Assembly (NCBI RefSeq): GCF_006538325.1 | Contig: NZ_BJKK01000002.1 | Span: forward strand, 372,001-436,000 | DNA from: Alteromonas sp. KUL42 | GTDB taxonomy: Bacteria; Pseudomonadota; Gammaproteobacteria; Enterobacterales; Alteromonadaceae | Direction of reading: 5' to 3' | Length of the DNA: 64,000 nt | Shown here: piece after piece, positions 9,377-17,429 of the stretch | Numbering within the stretch: position 1 is the first letter of the stretch | How the letters are laid out: every line of letters begins with the position of its first letter | Notes under the pieces: generated by a model | Databases searched by the model: none | Told to the model about the DNA's origin: nothing | The model's input: only the letters and a program-made list of their open reading frames with translations | Program-made: the position numbers and the translations under genes

Positions 9377-9949
9377 ATGACTAAAATCCTCGCATTTGCA
9401 GGTAGCACACGTAAAGGCTCATATAACCACGCTATAGTGAACGTGGCAGCACAAGGCGCACGTGAAGCGGGCGCAGAGGTAACAATTATTGATTTAGCAG
9501 ACTACCAGATGCCGCTTTTTAACGAAGATGAAGAAGCAGAATTCGGCATGCCGGAAAAGGCACAGGCATTCAAAGAACTATTAATTAGCCACGATGGCTT
9601 TCTTATTGCCTCCCCAGAATACAATTCTAGCTACCCTGCATTGTTAAAAAATGCAATCGACTGGGCATCTCGCATGAGTGAGGGCGAAAAGCCACTTGAA
9701 GCCTATCGAGGCAAAGTGGCGGGAATTATGGCCGCGTCAGCAGGCGGACTAGGCGGAATGCGCGTATTGGTGGTTCTTAGAATGCTGCTTGAGAATGTAG
9801 GCACCATGGTCATCCCAAATCAAAAAGCTATTGCTAAAGTAAATACATTAATGAATGACAGCGGTGAGATTACCGACGAAAAGACTATCAAACAGCTTAA
9901 AAACCTAGGTAAAGAGACAGCTGAAACGGCAGCGAAGTTGAAGCAATAA
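9377..9949 (+). CDS. NADPH-dependent FMN reductase (flavodoxin-like quinone/chromate reductase type)
   Basis: A 190-residue soluble flavoprotein of the NADPH_dep_FMN_red family. The FMN phosphate loop FAGSTRKGSYN is at ~7-17, and the flavin-ring loop SPEYNSSYPALLKNAIDW is at ~75-92. The glycine-rich AASAGGLGGMRVL block resembles ChrR/YieF-type enzymes that reduce quinones, chromate or azo dyes by two electrons. It appears monocistronic: the argS terminator precedes it and a hairpin follows. The physiological substrate is not deducible. Confidence 0.88.
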   Translation: MTKILAFAGSTRKGSYNHAIVNVAAQGAREAGAEVTIIDLADYQMPLFNEDEEAEFGMPEKAQAFKELLISHDGFLIASPEYNSSYPALLKNAIDWASRMSEGEKPLEAYRGKVAGIMAASAGGLGGMRVLVVLRMLLENVGTMVIPNQKAIAKVNTLMNDSGEITDEKTIKQLKNLGKETAETAAKLKQ

Positions 9950-9957
9950 CTGTTAAA

Positions 9958-9997
9958 ACTCACTTCTTATCTAAATGAAAAGGTGTAAGAAGTGAGT
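9958..9997 (+). terminator. Hairpin after the FMN reductase gene
   Basis: Perfect 12-base arms ACTCACTTCTTA (9958-9969) and TAAGAAGTGAGT (9986-9997) enclose a 16-base loop, 9 bases after the stop codon. There is no T-run on the + strand, so this may act as an mRNA end stabiliser or a weak terminator. Confidence 0.4.
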
Positions 9998-10135
9998 AAC
10001 CTTGTTGTAAGCACTGAATTTGACAAAGCCTGCTACTTTGATAGACAGTATCTGTATTGGCGAAATTTGACGCCGATTTTATATTTGTTGGGCAACTCAA
10101 ACCCATGTTCATTAGAACTATAACAAGGACTGTTT

Positions 10136-11092
10136 ATGACAACGTCAAAAAAAATGCTGGGGCTAATCCACGCATTTCTTCTTTCTTTTTCTCTTAATGC
10201 GCAAACTACTGATGAAACGAGTAACGAAGCTAGCGTACCTCTTACAGAGCCGAGTTCTGCATCAGAATTATCCGATGAGCAGCAGGAATTAGCATTCCTC
10301 AAATGGGCCGAAACCTTCGAGGCGTCGCTCAATTATCAAACTGGCCTTATTCAGTTACCAGGTGGTAAAGCAACCTTGGACGTACCTGAAGATTACTATT
10401 ACCTTTCACCTGAAGATACTAAATTGGTATTAGAAGAAGGGTGGGGAAACCCTGAAAGTGAGCTTACCCTTGGTATGTTATTTCCTCAGAAATACCGTGT
10501 GTTAGATGCAAGCTCTTGGGGGGTAACCATTGAATATGCTGAAGACGGGTATGTGTCTGACGAGGATGCCGTGGATATTAATTATGATGAACTGCTTAGC
10601 GAAATGAAAAGTGACACGAAAGAGCAGTCAGCGTGGCGTGTAGAAGAAGGTTACCCTGCTATTGAGTTAGTTGGCTGGGCTGAAAAACCTTACTATGACG
10701 CAACTACGCACAAGCTATATTGGGCAAAAGAACTTAAATTTGGCGATAATGAACAGAATACGCTCAACTACAATGTACGTGCCTTGGGTCGTCAAGGTTA
10801 TTTGGTTATGAATTTTATCGCCAATATGCAACAGCTAGATGAAGTGAATACGGCGCGAGATGAGGTACTGGCTATGGTCAGCTTCAATGATGGACACAAA
10901 TATAGTGAGTTTGACCCTGATATTGATAAAGTGGCTGCGTACGGTATAGGTGGCCTTATTGCAGGAAAAGTATTGGCAAAAACTGGGTTCTTAGCGCTTG
11001 CGCTGGTTTTTATTAAGAAATTTTGGTTTGTTTTGTTATTGCCGCTTTACTGGCTAAAAAATAAAATCTTTTCGAAAAAAGAAGCGAACTAA
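10136..11092 (+). CDS. DUF2167 family membrane protein
   Basis: This 318-residue protein starts with a signal peptide (MLGLIHAFLLSFSLNAQ, ~7-23). A large extracytoplasmic domain follows, with the DUF2167 features ATLDVPEDYYYLSPEDTK, a WGNP turn and GYPAIELVGWAEKPYYD. It ends in two hydrophobic helices (IGGLIAGKVLAKTGFLALAL and FWFVLLLPLYWL, ~268-302) and a basic tail. The role of the family is not known. It is separated by 2 bases from the carboxyltransferase gene, so the two are cotranscribed, although no functional link is obvious. Confidence 0.85.
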   Translation: MTTSKKMLGLIHAFLLSFSLNAQTTDETSNEASVPLTEPSSASELSDEQQELAFLKWAETFEASLNYQTGLIQLPGGKATLDVPEDYYYLSPEDTKLVLEEGWGNPESELTLGMLFPQKYRVLDASSWGVTIEYAEDGYVSDEDAVDINYDELLSEMKSDTKEQSAWRVEEGYPAIELVGWAEKPYYDATTHKLYWAKELKFGDNEQNTLNYNVRALGRQGYLVMNFIANMQQLDEVNTARDEVLAMVSFNDGHKYSEFDPDIDKVAAYGIGGLIAGKVLAKTGFLALALVFIKKFWFVLLLPLYWLKNKIFSKKEAN

Positions 11093-11094
11093 AT

Positions 11095-12633
11095 ATGGAA
11101 GAGCAGGATAACCCTAAGCAAAAAATGTTGTTAGCGCTACAAGCGCGAGTTCACCAAACCTCTGATGAGGGACGTCAAAGTCAATGGGAAAAAAGAAAGC
11201 AGAAAGGCTTTAACAGCGCGAGAGAAAACCTTGCGCTGCTTTGCGAAACGCAGACCTTTCAAGAGTATGGGCAATTTGCTGTAGCGGCTCAGCGCAAGCG
11301 CAAAGACTATGAATCTCTTAAGTCTGACACGGCAGCTGACGGTGTGATCACTGGAGTGGGTCACATCAACGAAGGCCATTTTCCTTCCTCTCAAACAGCC
11401 ACTGCATTGGTTATCAACGATTACAGTGTACTTGCAGGTACGCAAGGTTATTTCCATCATTTAAAGCTGGACCGTATTATTGAGGTTGCAAAGCAACGAT
11501 TGCTACCGGTCATTATGTTTACTGAAGGCGGTGGAGGTAGGCCAGGTGATACTGATATCACTACCGTGAACTCAGGCCTGCAATGTCAGTCGTTTTCTCG
11601 TTGGGCATCCTTGTCTGGTGTCGTTCCTAGAATTGCTGTGAACAATGGCTATTGCTTTGCCGGTAATGCTGCCCTTTTTGGTTCAGCTGATATCACTATA
11701 GCTACTACCTCATCGTGTATTGGCATGGCCGGCCCCGCTATGATTGAAGGGGGAGGACTGGGTCAATTTACTCCTCAGGAAATTGGACCAATTGATACCC
11801 ATGCTAAAAACGGTGTAGTAGATATTGTGGCCAACGATGAAAACCATGCAATAGAAATCGCAAAATTTTGCCTATCCTTCTTTCAAGGAGATGTAGAACA
11901 TTGGCAGGAAGCCCCACAACAAGATATTTTTTCTTTACTTCCCGATGATCGCCGTTTTGCCTATGACGTTCGAAAAATTATTCACACCCTTGCTGACACC
12001 AACAGCTTTATTGAATTAAAAGCACAATATGGCGGAGCCATTATCACAGGCTTTTGCCGTTTTAAAGGCAAAGCGGTTGGACTTATCGCGAGTAATTGTA
12101 AGGTGTTAGGTGGTGCTATAGACGTAGATGCTGCGGAAAAGTGCGCTGACTTTCTTTCACTTTGTCAAAACTTTGGAATTCCCGTTGTCAGTTTGTGCGA
12201 TACCCCAGGGTTTATGGTTGGTCCTGCGCACGAAAAATTAGGTGCAGTAAAGCGCCTTAACCGCATGTTTGCTGCTGGCGCGAAGCTCACTGTGCCGTTT
12301 ATCGCAGTGGTATTGAGAAAATGTTATGGCTTAGGCGCACAGGCCATGTTGGGAGGTAGCACTTCTAACCCGGACTATACTGTATCTTGGCCAAGTGGCG
12401 AGTTTGGTGCTATGGGGCTGGAAGGGGCTGTAAAATTGGGCTTTAAGTCTGAGTTAGCGCAAATAGAAGATGAAAATGAGCGGCAACAACGTTTTGAAAA
12501 GTTATTACAGCATGCCTATGAAAGGGGGCAGGCGAGTGAAGTCGCGTCTGTACTTGAAATTGATGCCGTGATAGAGCCTGTACAAACCCGAGATATAATT
12601 TCGAACTTTCTTATTACTTCGAACACACTTTAG
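11095..12633 (+). CDS. Acyl-CoA carboxylase, carboxyltransferase (beta) subunit
   Basis: A 512-residue carboxyltransferase of the propionyl-/methylcrotonyl-CoA carboxylase type, with two crotonase-like halves. The first half carries EGGGGRPGD (~143-151) and CIGMAGPAMIEGGGLG. The second carries LCDTPGFMVGPAHEKLGAVK and the oxyanion region YGLGAQAMLGGS. These subunits move CO2 from carboxybiotin to an acyl-CoA in the cytosol. No biotin carboxylase, biotin carrier or CoA ligase gene is nearby, so a partner must be encoded elsewhere; the acyl-CoA substrate is unknown. It lies 2 bases after the DUF2167 gene. Confidence 0.88.
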   Translation: MEEQDNPKQKMLLALQARVHQTSDEGRQSQWEKRKQKGFNSARENLALLCETQTFQEYGQFAVAAQRKRKDYESLKSDTAADGVITGVGHINEGHFPSSQTATALVINDYSVLAGTQGYFHHLKLDRIIEVAKQRLLPVIMFTEGGGGRPGDTDITTVNSGLQCQSFSRWASLSGVVPRIAVNNGYCFAGNAALFGSADITIATTSSCIGMAGPAMIEGGGLGQFTPQEIGPIDTHAKNGVVDIVANDENHAIEIAKFCLSFFQGDVEHWQEAPQQDIFSLLPDDRRFAYDVRKIIHTLADTNSFIELKAQYGGAIITGFCRFKGKAVGLIASNCKVLGGAIDVDAAEKCADFLSLCQNFGIPVVSLCDTPGFMVGPAHEKLGAVKRLNRMFAAGAKLTVPFIAVVLRKCYGLGAQAMLGGSTSNPDYTVSWPSGEFGAMGLEGAVKLGFKSELAQIEDENERQQRFEKLLQHAYERGQASEVASVLEIDAVIEPVQTRDIISNFLITSNTL

Positions 12634-12714
12634 CTCTGTTGCACTAAACTTCTAAAGCATGGGAAATTTGACGATTTACGTTTATAACCAATAAACTGCG
12701 AGGTGGAGATGGGG

Positions 12715-13689
12715 ATGTTAGATAGGTTGTTTGACGGCAGTCTCATGCCCCATGGCCATTGTCTACTGTGGCGGTGGGATCTATTGTTGCTACACCTAGG
12801 TGGTGATTTCATGACTGTCATCGCCTATTCGCTTATTCCCTTTGGTATCTTTTATTTCTTGCGCAAACGCAAGGACCTCAAGTTTGATGGCCTCGCTGCG
12901 TTGTTCGCCTGCTTTATTGCATTTTGTGGCGCGTCTCACCTTGCTGGTATGGTCAATGTTTGGCACGGTTATTACTTCATTGAAGGTGCGATAAAGTTTG
13001 CTACAGGTCTAGTTTCTATAGTCACGGCTTATTACCTGTGGAAGTTGATGCCAGTGTTTATCAATATACCCAGTATTGCATTACTTAAACAAAGAAATGA
13101 AGAGTTGGAGATCCTAAGAGCACAACTTGAAGAAACTAATCGGTCATTGGAAGAAAAAGTAAAAGAGCGCACTTTGCAATTGGAGATACAGGCAAATACT
13201 GATGCCGTTACAGGAGTAGCTAGCCGGTTTGCCATAATGGAAGCACTGAGTACTAGTGTGCAAACATTTGAACGTTATCATCGTTCGTTTTCGATATTGA
13301 TGGTCGATGTTGATCATTTCAAAGAGGTGAATGACAGTCACGGACATCAAGCCGGTGATGAAGTGTTAGCAGAGTTAGCAAAGTGTATTTCAAGTAATAT
13401 TCGTTCGGTTGATATTGTAGGTCGCTACGGTGGCGAAGAATTTTTAGTGGTGTTACCCGAAACACCAGAAGAGGCTGCAACTGAATTGGCTGAGCGTATA
13501 AGACTTGCCGTAGAAAGTTTATTATTACCTTTCGACATTTCAATAACTTGTAGTGTTGGTGTATCGGGTATTGTAAAGGGGATTTCGGGTGATGGATTGA
13601 TTAGTCGGGCAGATCACGCCTTGTACAGTGCAAAGCGTGCAGGCCGAAATAAAGTTATTGTTTTTGATAAGAATAAAACTAATTTCTAA
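12715..13689 (+). CDS. Diguanylate cyclase with ethylene-receptor-like membrane domain
   Basis: A 324-residue protein. Three membrane helices (~20-115) read like the ethylene-binding domain of plant ETR1: Asp31, Tyr38, Ile41-Pro42, Cys71 and His75 match ETR1 Asp25, Tyr32, Ile35-Pro36, Cys65 and His69 at identical spacing, and a Lys in helix 3 is also kept. In ETR1, Cys65 and His69 hold the Cu(I) that binds ethylene. A coiled coil (~122-160) leads to a GGDEF domain with the active motif GGEEF (239-243) and the product-inhibition site RSVD (230-233) exactly five residues before it. ATG 12715 is chosen because GGAG ends 6 bases upstream; GTG 12703 and ATG 12709 are in-frame alternatives. The enzyme would make c-di-GMP in response to a membrane signal; ethylene or copper sensing is inferred. 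Confidence 0.88.
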   Translation: MLDRLFDGSLMPHGHCLLWRWDLLLLHLGGDFMTVIAYSLIPFGIFYFLRKRKDLKFDGLAALFACFIAFCGASHLAGMVNVWHGYYFIEGAIKFATGLVSIVTAYYLWKLMPVFINIPSIALLKQRNEELEILRAQLEETNRSLEEKVKERTLQLEIQANTDAVTGVASRFAIMEALSTSVQTFERYHRSFSILMVDVDHFKEVNDSHGHQAGDEVLAELAKCISSNIRSVDIVGRYGGEEFLVVLPETPEEAATELAERIRLAVESLLLPFDISITCSVGVSGIVKGISGDGLISRADHALYSAKRAGRNKVIVFDKNKTNF

Positions 13690-13697
13690 AATCTCTA

Positions 13698-14366
13698 TTA
13701 CCAATCAACAGGGCAGTTTATGCATTCATCCATGAAAGTGCCTTGAAATGTCGCATAATGGATGCGCGTGCCAGTTAAATTGGCTCGGTATAAGTTCGCA
13801 TCATTTAGTTTCGATTCTTGGATGTTGGCATTGATTAGGATTGCGCCTTCAAAGTTAGCTTTGTTCATCCAAACCCTCTCTAATCGTGCGGCCCTTAGGT
13901 TGGTATTTATCATAATGGCACCCGATAGACGACCTTGATCTAGGTTTGCACCTGAAAAATTGGAGTTGGTAAAATCAACCCCTTGACCGAAAAGCGCCCA
14001 GCCATCCACGCCTTCTAAGTTAGCGTTTCGAACTTTAGAACTGCGTAAATCTGCGTGCTTTAAATTGGCGGTAGCTAAATCAGCGTGGTCTAGGTTACTT
14101 TTCTTAAACGTCGCGTAGCTTAAGTTTGCGTGCCTTAAATCAGTTTTGCTGAACTTTACGTTGGTGAATACTGCCCCTTGCAAATTTGCATGGCTCAAAT
14201 CAGCACCGCTTAAGTCTGTGTCGCTACAAATAGTTTTGGGCTTTATTGCACACCCGTTGATAACTTTCACGTCATCTTCGAAATCGGGAATGGCATTGGC
14301 GGTTGCTGAATATAGTACAACTAATAACACGGGGAGTTGTTTGATTACTTGAAAACGTAAGCGCAT
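13698..14366 (-). CDS. Secreted pentapeptide-repeat protein
   Basis: This 222-residue protein has a signal peptide (VIKQLPVLLVVLYSATANA, ~7-25). Nearly continuous A(D/N)LxX pentapeptides then run to the end, e.g. SGADLSHANLQGAVF, HADLATANLKHADL and ANLYRANLTGTRI. These form a right-handed quadrilateral beta-helix. A Cys pair (~40-50) and a C-terminal C-I-N-C suggest disulfides in the periplasm. It is convergent with the GGDEF gene, with an 8-base gap, and lies downstream of the PQQ dehydrogenase on the same strand after 62 bases, so it may be read through from it. The molecular role is unknown. Confidence 0.85.
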   Translation of the reverse strand: MRLRFQVIKQLPVLLVVLYSATANAIPDFEDDVKVINGCAIKPKTICSDTDLSGADLSHANLQGAVFTNVKFSKTDLRHANLSYATFKKSNLDHADLATANLKHADLRSSKVRNANLEGVDGWALFGQGVDFTNSNFSGANLDQGRLSGAIMINTNLRAARLERVWMNKANFEGAILINANIQESKLNDANLYRANLTGTRIHYATFQGTFMDECINCPVDW

Positions 14367-14428
14367 GAAATCTCCTTAATGCCGAGAGGCATTTTCACAG
14401 CCTCTCGGTTTGGTTTGCAAAGCTAAAG

Positions 14429-16279
14429 CTATTGTTTAGCTACGTTTTGCTTTTTATTGTGGTTAGGCAGTTTAAATACCCAAAATGAACCACCTTGCGC
14501 TACAGGTTTGGTCAGTTCGGCCATGTCTCCCCCCCACAGAGGCACTGCGCCGCCATATCCAGAAGCTAACCCAATGTATTGCTCGCCATCTTCTTCCCAA
14601 GTAATCGGACATGAAATAATTCCCGAGCCCGTTTGAAACTTCCAAAGTTCTTCGCCGGTTTCTTCATCGAAAGCTTTGACATAGCCATCACCAGTCCCTG
14701 TGATAATAAGACCGCCTTTTGTTGCTAATACGCCTGCCCACATAGGCAGTTTTTCTTTGTGCGTCCACTTAATTTCACCTGAGATGGGATCTACGGCACG
14801 AAGCACGCCCACGTGATCGTCATACATACGTTTAATTCTAAAACCTTGTCCTAGGTAAGCTGCACCTTTCTTATAGGTGACCTCTTCCGTCCAGTAGTCT
14901 TCTTTCCAGTGGTTTGCGCCCATGTAGAACCAGCCTGTATTCTGGCTGTAGGCCATCGGGTTCCAATTCTTCCCGCCCAAGAATGGGGGCGATACTTCTA
15001 TCGACTTTCCTCGTTTTTCACCCGGCTTAGGCAGTGGCGGGCGCTGTCCGTCTACTTCAGCTGGGCGACCCGTGTCAGGGTCTATGTGTGTGGCCCACGT
15101 AATGTTATCTACAAAGGGAAAGCCTCTGATGAATTCACCGTTTTGTCTGTTAACTACATAGAAAAAGCCATTTCGGTCTGCATGAGCCGTCGCTTTTATT
15201 AGCTTTCCATTATCGTAATAGTCGAATAACACAAGTTCATTGTTGCCAGAGAAATCCCATGCGTCGTTAGGGGTATGTTGATAGAACCATTTCACCTCAC
15301 CGGTTGTTGCATCAACACCTACTTGCCCAGAAGTATAAAGGTTATCCCAGTCTTTTGGGTTGCCTCCTTTGGCGGTGCGTTTCCATGTATTCCAAGGAGC
15401 CGGATTACCTGCACCGATAATGATAGTGTTCGTTTCAACATCGAAGCTTGCGCTCTGCCATGGTGCACCACCGCCGTGGTGCCAAGCCTCTACCATTTCG
15501 CCGTTTTCATCTTTCGGCCACGTTGTCACTTCGTACGAACCGCCAGTAGGCGTGCTTTCCTTTCCATTTAATCTGCCCATATGGCCTTCAACAAAAGGGC
15601 GCATCCAAATTTCTTCGCCAGTTTCAGGATCGCGCGCAAATAGTTTCCCCACAACGCCAAACTCGTCCCCTGATGAGCCGTGAATAAGCATGACCTTTCC
15701 GGATTTTTGATCTTTAACTATTGTTGGAGCGCCTGTCATGGTGTAGCCCGCACGGTAGTCTTCGAAACGTTTTTTCCATTTAACTTTGCCCGTTAAACGA
15801 TCGAGGGCAACAATACCCGCGTCCAGCGTACCGAAAAAGACCAAGTCACCGTAAATCGCAGCGCCTCGGTTCACTACGTCGCAACACGGGCGAATTCCTT
15901 CCGGAAGACGGTGTGCATAATCCCACAATTTCTTACCTGTCTTTGCTTCATAGGCGTAAATACGTGAATAGCTACCAGTCACATAGACAATGCCGTCATA
16001 TACGAGTGCTTGAGATTCTTGACCTCGTTGCTTTTCATCACCAAAGCTCATTACCCAAGCAGGTGATAACATATGTACATTTTCTTTGTTTATTTGAGTG
16101 AGCTCACTGTAACGCTGGGCCTCAGGACCCATACCATACATGAGGACGTTCTCAGGCGTTTTTGCATCGTTTTCAATATCTGCCCACGTTACGCCGTCGT
16201 CCGCATAGAGATGAGAATTTGTACCTAAACCAATTATTACGCTTAAGGCCAATGAAGCCTTTGAATAGAACTTAGCCAT
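14429..16279 (-). CDS. PQQ-dependent alcohol dehydrogenase (quinoprotein, calcium type)
   Basis: A 616-residue periplasmic quinoprotein with a signal peptide (~1-26) and an eight-bladed propeller showing repeated W-docking motifs (GKKLWDY, GKVKWKK, GEEIWMR, GEVKWFY, GEIKWTH, GEELWKF). The adjacent cysteines 132-133 that form the unusual disulfide over PQQ are present, as are metal ligands Glu206 and Asn292. Catalytic Asp342 lies in NDAWDFSGNNE. Position 344 is Ser, not the extra Asp of lanthanide XoxF/PedH enzymes, so a calcium ExaA/PedE-like enzyme is expected. There is no fused cytochrome domain. No cytochrome c partner or PQQ synthesis genes lie in the window. A LuxR-type regulator is just upstream. 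Confidence 0.9.
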   Translation of the reverse strand: MAKFYSKASLALSVIIGLGTNSHLYADDGVTWADIENDAKTPENVLMYGMGPEAQRYSELTQINKENVHMLSPAWVMSFGDEKQRGQESQALVYDGIVYVTGSYSRIYAYEAKTGKKLWDYAHRLPEGIRPCCDVVNRGAAIYGDLVFFGTLDAGIVALDRLTGKVKWKKRFEDYRAGYTMTGAPTIVKDQKSGKVMLIHGSSGDEFGVVGKLFARDPETGEEIWMRPFVEGHMGRLNGKESTPTGGSYEVTTWPKDENGEMVEAWHHGGGAPWQSASFDVETNTIIIGAGNPAPWNTWKRTAKGGNPKDWDNLYTSGQVGVDATTGEVKWFYQHTPNDAWDFSGNNELVLFDYYDNGKLIKATAHADRNGFFYVVNRQNGEFIRGFPFVDNITWATHIDPDTGRPAEVDGQRPPLPKPGEKRGKSIEVSPPFLGGKNWNPMAYSQNTGWFYMGANHWKEDYWTEEVTYKKGAAYLGQGFRIKRMYDDHVGVLRAVDPISGEIKWTHKEKLPMWAGVLATKGGLIITGTGDGYVKAFDEETGEELWKFQTGSGIISCPITWEEDGEQYIGLASGYGGAVPLWGGDMAELTKPVAQGGSFWVFKLPNHNKKQNVAKQ

Positions 16280-16368
16280 AGTTTTGTTTCCACTGTTACC
16301 TTGATATTGTGTTAACAGTATGTAACGAGGACTGGGTTGCGTTAAACGGAGTTTGTCCTTTTAATGGC

Positions 16369-16500
16369 GGGAAAATTTCCTTTGTGAATTCAAAGTTATT
16401 TTGTTTATGATTTTGATTTTTAATGGGAAAAATAATTTTTTGGAAATGAGTTAGACAAACAGAGGAAAGAATACGTACACAAGTATGGGGAATTTTTCCC
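16369..16500. promoter_or_regulatory. Repeated GGGAA-type elements before the PQQ dehydrogenase
   Basis: The 231-base gap between the response regulator and the dehydrogenase holds three similar elements: GGGAAAATTTCC (16369-16380), GGGAAAAATAATTTTTTGG (16425-16443) and the inverted repeat GGGAA-TTT-TTCCC (16488-16500). Spacing is roughly 55-60 bases. They could be binding sites for the adjacent LuxR-type regulator; this is inference from repetition and position only. Confidence 0.35.
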
Positions 16501-16510
16501 GTTTCGGTTT

Positions 16511-17164
16511 TCACTGTTCCATGGGGATTTTCAAGTAACCTTGCTTAATTGCTAGATGGACGAATTCAGCATTAGTTTGTAAATCCAGTTTACGCTTTAG
16601 TTGGGTAATTACATTAGAGACCGTTTTCTCGGAAATACTCAGTGAGTCAGCTACATCTTTGCGTGATTGTCCTCTAGCTACTCCCATAAAAATGTCGAGT
16701 TCTCTTTGTGTGAGATCTTTTAAATGTCGACTAGAGCGAGATAAGTTAAAGGTGGCTAATTCAATGGCTGTTGTATGTTCTAGATAGCGCCTTCCTTTGA
16801 GAACCGCTGTTACCGCATTAATGAGTACTTCTGGTTCGCTTTGCTTACTAACATAGCCCATAGCGCCAAGTTTAATGGCCCTATCGATTATTGAGATATC
16901 GTCGAACATGCTGAACATCAAAATTTTTGCTGACGTCCAGCGTTGAATAATGTACTCGGCTAGGGTGAGGCCACTTGATGAAGCCAGGTTGATATCCAGA
17001 ATAATAAGATCGAAGGTTTCCTTGCGAAGGAGCTGGGTTGCTTGATGAGCGCTTTTTGCACTTGAAACTGATGTATTTTCTAATACTGACGAAAGCAGTG
17101 ATGAAAAGCCCTCTCGTACAATTGAGTGGTCGTCTACCAGTAAAATATTCATAAAAAGGTTCAT
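16511..17164 (-). CDS. LuxR/NarL-type response regulator (AgmR/ExaE-like)
   Basis: A 217-residue regulator. The receiver domain (~5-120) shows acidic pair Asp11-Asp12, phospho-acceptor Asp57 (LIILDINL) and a conserved Lys in YVSKQSEP. The LuxR helix-turn-helix follows at ~145-205 (LTQRELDIFMGVARGQSRK, then ISEKTVSNVITQLKRKL). ATG 17164 is chosen because AGAGG lies 9 bases before it; an in-frame ATG at 17194 would add a non-family extension. It sits directly upstream of the PQQ dehydrogenase. In Pseudomonas a regulator of this type (AgmR/ExaE) activates exaA, which supports the same role here. No sensor kinase is adjacent. Confidence 0.87.
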   Translation of the reverse strand: MNLFMNILLVDDHSIVREGFSSLLSSVLENTSVSSAKSAHQATQLLRKETFDLIILDINLASSSGLTLAEYIIQRWTSAKILMFSMFDDISIIDRAIKLGAMGYVSKQSEPEVLINAVTAVLKGRRYLEHTTAIELATFNLSRSSRHLKDLTQRELDIFMGVARGQSRKDVADSLSISEKTVSNVITQLKRKLDLQTNAEFVHLAIKQGYLKIPMEQ

Positions 17165-17429
17165 TGTTTTGTGCCTCTTCTTAGGATGACACACACAATT
17201 ATTATGCAGTATAAAACTTTAGTTCCTATATCTCTCATCCTTTAGTAGGGGATGAAACAAAGTTATTAAAGGAAATATGAAGGCGAGCATGACTTCATAT
17301 AGGTACTGAATTGCAATGTATAAGAGGCAATTTTCCACACTTCCATCAACGGTTAAGCATGTTACTATGTGTGTTTACACTGGCATTCGGCATTATACAG
17401 CTACCTAAATATTGTCAAAATGAGAAGTA

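Noticed and set aside
14429-16279. Lanthanide-dependent XoxF-type dehydrogenase
   Set aside because: The extra Asp two residues after catalytic Asp342 is absent (Ser344), which fits calcium enzymes.
16296-16514. A 72-codon minus-strand ORF between the response regulator and the PQQ dehydrogenase
   Set aside because: Low-complexity AT-rich translation, no ribosome site or family likeness; the interval is better explained as a promoter region.
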